The notes under the pieces: model-generated | What the model was told of the DNA's origin: nothing | Seen by the model: only the letters and a program-made list of their open reading frames with translations | The model's database searches: none | Program-made: the position numbers and the translations under genes | Shown here: positions 61,301-64,000 of the stretch, piece by piece | Position numbering within the stretch: the stretch's first letter is position 1 | Layout: each line of letters opens with the position of its first letter | Assembly (NCBI RefSeq): GCF_036588685.1 | Contig: NC_086373.1 | Span: 52,769,164-52,833,163, forward strand | Length of the DNA stretch: 64,000 bases | Reading direction: 5' to 3' | Source: Mytilus trossulus | Lineage: Eukaryota; Mollusca; Bivalvia; Mytilida; Mytilidae

Positions 61301-63916
61301 TATATATATATGTAAAAAGTAGTATAACAAAAATACCGACTCCAAGGAAAATTCACAGCTCCTTTATCAAAAGGCAAAATTAAAAGCTAAAAACAACGGC
61401 TTAACTATTTGTCAATATACCCAAGTTGATACTGTTGTATTTCATGCAAACGCTGATACCAACAGCTTAGTAGACAAGTAAACCAAGGAAAAAGATAAAA
61501 ATGTTCTAACAAATCGTTTTACGTTTCGTGTCAACATAAACAGAAAATCATTAATTTTTTTTAGCTAGTAACATTAAAACATTATGATTATTCATACAGA
61601 TCATCGTCTCTTCTTCATTAACAATTCATTGGATTTGAAGAATACTAGCAAGATAAAATGCCATTTGTGTACTACTCTACCGCTACATATTTCCAAACAA
61701 AATGAAACATCTTTCAATATTTTATTTGTATCTAGATTTATTCAAATTGAAGACGACCATACTTTGACATGCAATATGGAAGGATCAGAGAGTGTCATAA
61801 CTTTAACATATCTGATTGTAACTATAGATGGAAATACACATCTACGTCTCAACAGCGAATTTATTATTGTTGCTGATCCATTAGTTGTCCCCCTGTCTGT
61901 AGACAGTTCTACTGTATTTAGAAGGTAATTGTAATATCAGTTTTCGATTTTAGCAGAAATAATGTACCTCATGGTGTAGTTTTTGCTTATAAGAAATTCC
62001 CATGCAATGACTTTCAATTTTATGTCTATATCTTTTGTCTCGTTTTTGGCAGAAATGTTTGAATTTGCTACCTACAAACAATTCCACATTGTCATAAATT
62101 ATTTAAATAAAGCAAAAAGAATGGTTATTTGGTACTTCGCTACAAATAAGTTTAAACCAAATGCAATGGAATTGAAACGATGATTTGTTCATTAACATAG
62201 TTACTATATGATATTATAGGTTACTTATATGTCAACTCGGTATAGTGATATTTTAAAACGCAATTTGTTTTCAGTGGAGGACAAAAACTCACTATAACAG
62301 GAACTGGCTTTTTAAATGTAGGGATTGTTATTGTAGACACTCCAGTAAGTATGATATTAGTAGAATTAGTTCAGTTATGAAAATACCCAGATTAAGGTAG
62401 TTCGGGGGTTTAAATTTTCGCGCCGTCTGCGCATAAAGTTGCGCATTGATATCGTAAGTGATGTACATCGTCGTAATTTTCCGTAACAGTAAAATATGAT
62501 CATTTAAATAATCTTTTTTATTCAAATGCATTGAGAAAGAAGTTAGCCTTATGATGCAGTACATGGTTGTATATTATGTGAGCTAAAAGATAACAATGAT
62601 CAACAATAAGAAACCCCACGGCTTTATTAAACTACAAGAGAGTCAGACATGAAACATGTGAAACAATTCTCAAACGTTACAATTGATGACTTTATTTATA
62701 ACCAACACAATTTACGAAAAAACTAAAAGGACAGACATGAACCAACGACAATACCTCAATTGCATGCACCTTACTTAGGACAGGAGTAAGTCTTAAAACT
62801 GATATAAACAATGACAACATAACAGGTCAGCCTCCTCAAACCAAATCTCGTACAATCACCAGGGATTTATCATGCATTGCTACAGTGGTAATTGGAAAGG
62901 TTGTTTATTTATCTGAATTTATTTTTAGACAAATTTAAACATTGATAGATTGTTTCTATTATGCTGTAATCAATTATAGGATGCTGTCCCATGTACAATA
63001 ATATCTGATAGCAGTGTGATTTGTAAATCTCCTCCGTATGTGAAATCAGATTTCGAAAGAAGGAAAAGAGCAGCTGTACAAAATATCTATGTGAAATTTG
63101 ATGATTACAGAGTATCCTTGGGAGTATTTTATGTGAATGATCCTCTATTCGAGAAACTATCGAAAGATTTTGTATATATTAGTAATGCAGTCATAGAAAT
63201 CAAGGTAACATAAACTCAGGATTAAAATTTAGCAATTGCGCCATATGCGCGTTTCGTCTATAAACATGATAAAAGACTCATTAGTGACGCTTGAATAAAA
63301 AAAAACAAAGTTGAAAAGTAAAAAGTTAAAGAGCATTGAGGACCATAAAATCCTAAATGTTTTGCAAAAGACAGATACAAAGATCTTTTTCTTAGGTAGA
63401 AAAGCCTTAGTATTTCAAATATTCAACAGATAATTTATAATTAAAATCATGTCAACACAGAAGTTCTGACTACTGGGTTTGGGATACATTATTGTTGTCA
63501 ATATTTAGTTATTTGGGGTTTATTTGCCAGTTTTTTGTCTATACAATCGGTCACAAAACACAGTTTCCTGGTATATTTGTAATTCTTTCTATTAACAAGC
63601 TTTTGTACATTAACATAAAGTATAATTATATCATCATTACCTAAAAACTAAATAGAGTTTCGTTAAATCACATTAATTTTTTTTTTAAAATAAGTCAAAT
63701 AAATGATGTGCATTTGTACATGTATGACTTAATAATGCCTCTTAATTTCAGGGCAGTGGGTTACTACAAGGTGCTAGAGCTGATGACTATTTAATCCGTG
63801 TAGGCCTAGATGGTTTATGTCTTATTACAGATATAAACAATGACAACATCACATGTCTACCACCCCAAACCAAACCTCGTAGTACTACAAACACTGGAGA
63901 TTTAGTGTTTATTGTG
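30411..63916 (+). CDS. Gene B: plexin-like Sema/PSI/IPT receptor, 5' part (20 exons seen), with internal stop
   Basis: Twenty exons (3368 coding bases, about 1120 codons) run from a signal peptide to the last IPT exon before the window ends. Domain order is Sema, PSI1, plexin-type IPT, PSI2, IPT, PSI3, IPT3, IPT4, IPT5 and the final IPT, the layout of a plexin ectodomain. Membrane and cytoplasmic exons should lie to the right of the window; by analogy with gene A they may lack the RasGAP. Two problems are visible. An exon of roughly 75-80 bases completing the Sema domain was not found between 32965 and 40417, where phase goes from 0 to 1. An in-frame TAA lies at 60944-60946. Exons 50643-61924 and 63752-63916 pair one-to-one with gene A in order and phase. 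Confidence 0.88.
31875..31888. repeat. Poly-C run
   Basis: Fourteen consecutive C in gene B intron 1, strongly out of keeping with the AT-rich background. Confidence 0.9.
32750..32965 (+). CDS. Gene B exon B2: Sema domain, later blade
   Basis: Phase 0 to 0, 72 residues: a cysteine pair region (HPCPEL, GFCNTILFGS), then SIIFAGTTTGKIGK, which matches the conserved Sema strand with a G-T-x-x-G-x-I pattern. The donor is GTATGT. The following Sema strand should come from an exon that was not identified. Confidence 0.9.
33470..33870. mobile_element. Inverted-repeat element with TA target duplication
   Basis: The left end AGGATGTACTTAGGTGAGGT matches the complement of the right end (AGGATGTACTTAAGTGAGGT). 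TA occurs on both sides (33468-33469 and 33871-33872). It is 401 bases, non-autonomous, and resembles a mariner-type MITE. Confidence 0.85.
33873..35275. other. Gene B intron, unassigned
   Basis: No exon with the needed phase (0 to 1) was found here. The frame at 34056-34244 has no domain or splice support. Confidence 0.4.
35550..37540. mobile_element. Inner inverted-repeat element nested in the outer one
   Basis: TCACACTGTCCCGATTTTTA occurs at 35551 and, inverted, at 37520-37539. The interior is rich in CATCGT and TTCGT words and has a short 21-base tandem array. No transposase was found. Minus frame 35764-35985 is a repeat artefact. Confidence 0.8.
37259..37321 (+). repeat. Three copies of a 21-base unit
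   Basis: Unit CGTAATCCATCGTGTAGCCTT, with one or two changes per copy, inside the inner element. Confidence 0.85.
38590..39350 (+). pseudogene. Reverse transcriptase relic
   Basis: Decayed coding sequence of a retroelement. In the plus frames one can read VGIPMGTNCAPLIADLFLY, a conserved RT block near 38640-38700, then YRYLDV where a catalytic YxDD is expected. Later come KIYDNRDNFSFPIVNFQF and FFGVYISQLVRYAR. Frames shift several times and the second catalytic aspartate is lost. The type could be Penelope-like or another non-LTR class; this is not resolved. Confidence 0.82.
39360..39750 (+). repeat. 3' tail of the retroelement
   Basis: It follows the RT relic directly. Marks are CCACTGTCCCAGGTTAGGGG, GGCCGTTAGTTTTCTCGTTT and ATAGTTGTCTCATTGGCAAT. 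Truncated copies occur at 49740-50110 and 51230-51640, and inverted at 28110-28390. Confidence 0.8.
40417..40469 (+). CDS. Gene B exon B3: last Sema strand
   Basis: A 53-base exon, phase 1 to 0, encoding LDIQVHNQSVYVMTENT. Together with the next exon it gives the plexin hallmark VYVMTENTVIKIA at the Sema/PSI border. The acceptor is TTTCCAG and the donor GTAAGA. Its phase-1 start shows that an exon lies between it and B2. Confidence 0.82.
40803..40906 (+). CDS. Gene B exon B4: PSI1, first half
   Basis: Phase 0 to 2. It encodes DPCPSNVLCLECMTSENP followed by ACGWD, the classic PSI cysteine pattern with CGW. It follows directly on the Sema end, as in all plexins. Confidence 0.92.
41066..43142. 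other. Gene B intron 41-43 kb, mostly unassigned
   Basis: Apart from the short repeat at 41940-42065, overlapping frames on both strands (41276-41584, 42150-42540) carry no recognisable domain. Confidence 0.4.
41940..42065 (+). repeat. Short interspersed repeat
   Basis: It contains GACGCGCGTTTAGTCTAC, then AAGACTCATCAGTGACGCTC and AAGAGCATTGATGA. A related copy lies at 63235-63345, and fragments at about 12190, 18725 and 54045. Confidence 0.6.
43143..43248 (+). CDS. Gene B exon B5: PSI1, second half
   Basis: Phase 2 to 0. It reads S-C-T-V-N-P-D-N-S-T-W-W and then GGQCLKVNAKELVID. An upstream AG at 43125 gives the wrong frame, so the acceptor CATTATAG ending at 43142 was chosen by phase. The donor GTCAGT is less common but acceptable. 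Confidence 0.82.
43249..45192. other. Gene B intron, nothing recognised
   Basis: AT-rich; frames at 43458-43772, 44282-44530 and 44649-44858 have no domain or splice support. Confidence 0.4.
45193..45334 (+). CDS. Gene B exon B6: plexin-type IPT1
   Basis: Phase 0 to 1. It encodes HPEVLSVQLLFDPDVNFYGG and a single cysteine strand ending YYKCSLSVGD. It fits the IPT1 position of plexins, although the glycine-rich IPT opening is degenerate. The donor is GTAACT. Confidence 0.75.
45401..45493 (+). repeat. Two copies of a 50-base unit
   Basis: ACCTAGTATGATATATACAG and a closely similar second start at 45451, each followed by AATTCCATATGGGGT. Confidence 0.8.
46087..46161 (+). CDS. Gene B exon B7: lysine-rich short exon
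   Basis: Phase 1 to 1, 75 bases. It begins EEKKTTITTPKSILIFGE and ends with four lysine codons made of a run of A before the GTAAGC donor. Two long A runs make this exon prone to slippage or sequencing error, so its length needs care. The phases match both neighbours. Confidence 0.7.
46450..46630 (+). repeat. Interspersed repeat family R2, copy
   Basis: It contains GAGCCAGCTGAAGGACGCC, GGGTGCGGGAATTTCTCGCT and GGTCAGGTTGTTGTTGC. It lies just before exon B8. Confidence 0.75.
46688..46793 (+). CDS. Gene B exon B8: TIG_plexin-like strand
   Basis: Phase 1 to 2. It encodes PFQLYVISNSTLIDMEEV and ends VNVFKCSAFN. This matches the pattern of the plexin TIG segment that leads into PSI2 (hydrophobic strand, then KCS, then a CGxC in the next exon). 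Confidence 0.85.
46794..48039. other. Gene B intron between B8 and B9
   Basis: AT-rich, with a fragment at 47500-47590 related in complement to 27900-28040; otherwise unassigned. Confidence 0.4.
48040..48139 (+). CDS. Gene B exon B9: PSI2
   Basis: Phase 2 to 0. The pattern CGACANTTGCFWC, then SCVRPTSAC, is a compact PSI domain. The acceptor is TTTTTAG and the donor GTAGGT. A gene A equivalent was not found in 1-5494, so it should lie further left. Confidence 0.92.
49740..50110 (+). repeat. Retroelement 3' tail, truncated copy
   Basis: Matches 39380-39750, with CCACTGTCCAAGGTGAGGGG and GGCCGTTAGTTTTTCTCG. No RT coding precedes it, as expected of 5' truncation. Confidence 0.8.
50643..50756 (+). 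CDS. Gene B exon B10: IPT2, start
   Basis: Phase 0 to 0, 38 residues beginning MTRDQCPRLTSTTVFIQGSD. It is the homologue of gene A exon 5495-5608. The donor is GTAAGT. Confidence 0.88.
51110..51640 (+). repeat. Retroelement 3' tail, truncated copy
   Basis: Third plus-strand copy of the tail, with CCACTGTCCCAGGTAAGGGG and GAAGGCCGTACGGTGACCAA. It lies in the intron between B10 and B11. Confidence 0.8.
51976..52074 (+). CDS. Gene B exon B11: IPT2, middle
   Basis: Phase 0 to 0, 33 residues, with LFCVVGNEGYAAVLDDSYTY. It is the homologue of gene A exon 6665-6763. The acceptor is TATAG and the donor GTATAT. Confidence 0.87.
52075..53566. other. Gene B intron, nothing recognised
   Basis: Several AT-rich frames (52254-52451, 52716-53037) but no domain, repeat or phase-compatible exon. 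Confidence 0.4.
53567..53654 (+). CDS. Gene B exon B12: plexin-type IPT strand
   Basis: Phase 0 to 1, with KLYLEWWNSGVSSRLDN. It is three residues longer than gene A exon 9080-9158. The strand leads into PSI3, as in plexins. Confidence 0.84.
54124..54287 (+). CDS. Gene B exon B13: PSI3
   Basis: Phase 1 to 0. The pattern is SSSCGVCKYH, then YKCDWCGSCKTT, then ETCEQ and QCQ. It is nearly the same as gene A exon 9547-9710, with all cysteines kept. Confidence 0.94.
54375..54610 (+). repeat. Interspersed repeat family R1, copy
   Basis: It has CTGACTTGGTACAGGCATTT and GAAAATGGTGGATTAAAC; related sequence may extend to about 55230. Confidence 0.7.
55318..55602 (-). pseudogene. Reverse transcriptase relic, minus strand
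   Basis: One 94-residue frame carries SPAYGIYISQLIRYSRACSS, then LSRKLMNQGYTKERR, the same RT C-terminal block as the relics at 38.6-39.3 kb and 57.3-59.3 kb. It is only a fragment, in the intron before exon B14. Confidence 0.78.
55835..55977 (+). CDS. Gene B exon B14: IPT3, first half
   Basis: Phase 0 to 2. The IPT opening is VYPSAGPEFGGTFVNITGTN, followed by NIGNRGDNISVTINGVKC. It is the homologue of gene A exon 11772-11914, with the same length. Confidence 0.94.
55978..57279. other. Gene B intron, nothing recognised
   Basis: AT-rich; minus frames at 56512-56835 and 56996-57184 have no domain or splice support. Confidence 0.4.
57280..59310 (-). pseudogene. Reverse transcriptase relic, minus strand, split by an insertion
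   Basis: Read on the minus strand, 59240-59169 gives KWASYLDLHLEIEREGRF. After the inserted element, 57790-57650 gives TQLYEKRD, then NIPAAPA and GVYISQLAR, with stop codons. The pieces join in the right order for one RT block once the insertion is left out. Confidence 0.8.
57794..59164. mobile_element. TTAA-flanked inverted-repeat element inside the RT relic
   Basis: TTAA occurs on both sides (57790-57793 and 59165-59168). Ends GGGGGTAGACCTGGTAT and, inverted, GGGGTTGGCCTTGGTAT agree at about 13 of 17 positions. TTAA duplication is typical of piggyBac-type elements. It is 1371 bases with no transposase seen. Confidence 0.82.
59847..59958 (+). CDS. Gene B exon B15: IPT3, second half
   Basis: Phase 2 to 0. 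It reads I-S-C-I-T-C-N-G-S-T, then GIEVSVNRV and RHMYTFR. It is two residues longer than gene A exon 12891-12996. It lies just after the transposon-rich stretch 57.3-59.3 kb. Confidence 0.91.
60100..60225 (+). repeat. Interspersed repeat family R2, copy
   Basis: CTCCGGGTGCGGGAATTTC, then GACCTTCTGCTGTTGTT and CATTTCCCATTTTCATTC, as at 46450-46630. Confidence 0.75.
60410..60720 (+). repeat. Interspersed repeat family R1, copy
   Basis: It has CTGAGCTCCAAGAACATTC, TTCCTGACATAATATAGGC and TATAGTTAGCTAAACCTC. It lies just before the exon that carries the stop codon. Confidence 0.72.
60929..61074 (+). CDS. Gene B exon B16: IPT4, first part, with in-frame stop
   Basis: Phase 0 to 2, 146 bases, the same length as gene A exon 13262-13407. 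The reading is I-Q-L-E-L-stop, then T-F-S-P and SGGRKISIQGTNIGFTGSR. The TAA at 60944-60946 stands where gene A has TCA. A downstream AG acceptor that removes the stop does not keep phase. The rest of the exon is a well-preserved IPT, so the lesion looks recent, allele-specific, or an assembly error. Confidence 0.88.
61736..61924 (+). CDS. Gene B exon B17: IPT4, end, and linker
   Basis: Phase 2 to 2, 189 bases like its partner 13906-14094. It encodes FIQIEDDHTLTCNM, then YLIVTIDGNTHL and ADPLVVPLSVDSSTVF. The acceptor is TATCTAG. Confidence 0.92.
62275..62344 (+). CDS. Gene B exon B18: IPT5 opening
   Basis: Phase 2 to 0. It completes the IPT opening S-G-G-Q-K-L-T-I-T-G-T-G-F and continues GIVIVDTP. 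There is no equivalent in gene A, where the frame therefore breaks. Confidence 0.9.
62801..62891 (+). pseudogene. Relic duplicate of the final IPT exon inside a gene B intron
   Basis: The stretch beginning GATATAAACAATGACAACAT closely matches the second half of exon B20 through to its GTGGTAA donor. It carries changes that destroy conserved residues (TGTCTACC became GGTCAGCC), and its first half is eroded. It lies between exons B18 and B19, out of domain order. It looks like a dead exon copy from a local duplication. Confidence 0.8.
62980..63204 (+). CDS. Gene B exon B19: IPT5 body with furin-like site
   Basis: Phase 0 to 0, 75 residues. It encodes DAVPCTIISDSSVICKSPPY, FERRKRAAVQ, then VKFDDYRVSLGVFYV and further strands. 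RRKR (63058-63069) fits the furin consensus; some plexins are cleaved by proprotein convertases in the membrane-proximal ectodomain, so processing is plausible but inferred. There is no equivalent in gene A. Confidence 0.9.
63235..63345 (+). repeat. Short interspersed repeat
   Basis: It contains CGCCATATGCGCGTTTCGTC, AAGACTCATTAGTGACGC and AAAGAGCATTGAGGACC; related to 41940-42065. Confidence 0.6.
63752..63916 (+). CDS. Gene B exon B20: final IPT domain
   Basis: Phase 0 to 0, 55 residues: GSGLLQGARADDYLIRVGLD, then INNDNITCLPPQTKP and DLVFIV. It is the partner of gene A exon 15157-15315. The transmembrane exon expected next lies beyond the window. Confidence 0.93.
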
Positions 63917-64000
63917 GTAAGAAAACCTTTCGTTTTTGGTTTACTAATAAATGTTTTAGTGTTGTACTGAATGGTTCATTAATTCTTCAAAATTCAACCT

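Overview
This is eukaryotic nuclear DNA, most likely from a marine bivalve and probably a mussel (Mytilus-like). The evidence is AT-rich sequence, short exons with GT-AG introns, a high load of small inverted-repeat transposons, and several interspersed repeat families that look familiar from mussel genomes. The species is an inference because no search was possible. I found no rRNA, tRNA, CRISPR or operon-like structure. Almost every open frame outside the exons below is noise or transposon debris.

The window holds two paralogous multi-exon genes in tandem, both on the plus strand, encoding plexin-type receptors. Gene A (about 5495-18134) enters from the left edge. Its visible exons encode an IPT domain, a PSI domain, further IPT domains, a transmembrane helix with a plexin-like basic juxtamembrane segment, and a short cytoplasmic tail that ends in a stop codon. 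The tail has no plexin RasGAP domain and no kinase. It carries many tyrosine motifs, including one exact ITAM consensus. Gene B (30411 to beyond the right edge) starts with a signal peptide and Sema domain. It continues through PSI1, a plexin-type IPT, PSI2, IPT, PSI3 and the later IPT domains, and leaves the window before its membrane exons. Nine exon pairs match between the copies with identical splice phase, so the two genes arose by tandem duplication.

Both copies look damaged in the same part of the ectodomain. Gene A lacks the two exons that make most of one membrane-proximal IPT domain. Interspersed repeat sequence lies there instead, and joining the flanking exons shifts the frame. 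Gene B has an in-frame TAA inside its IPT4 exon and an eroded second copy of a later exon. Skipping part of this module would restore the frame in each gene. They may therefore be pseudogenes, null alleles, or genes with alternative splicing. One short Sema exon of gene B was not found.

Layout: 1-5494 is repeat-rich sequence, presumably an intron of gene A. Gene A exons run to 18134. Positions 18135-30410 are a 12 kb spacer with several foldback elements and repeats. Gene B occupies the rest. Its introns hold reverse-transcriptase relics (38.6-39.75 kb, 55.3 kb, 57.3-59.3 kb), a nested inverted-repeat element (35.3-37.7 kb) and a TTAA-flanked element that splits one of the relics.
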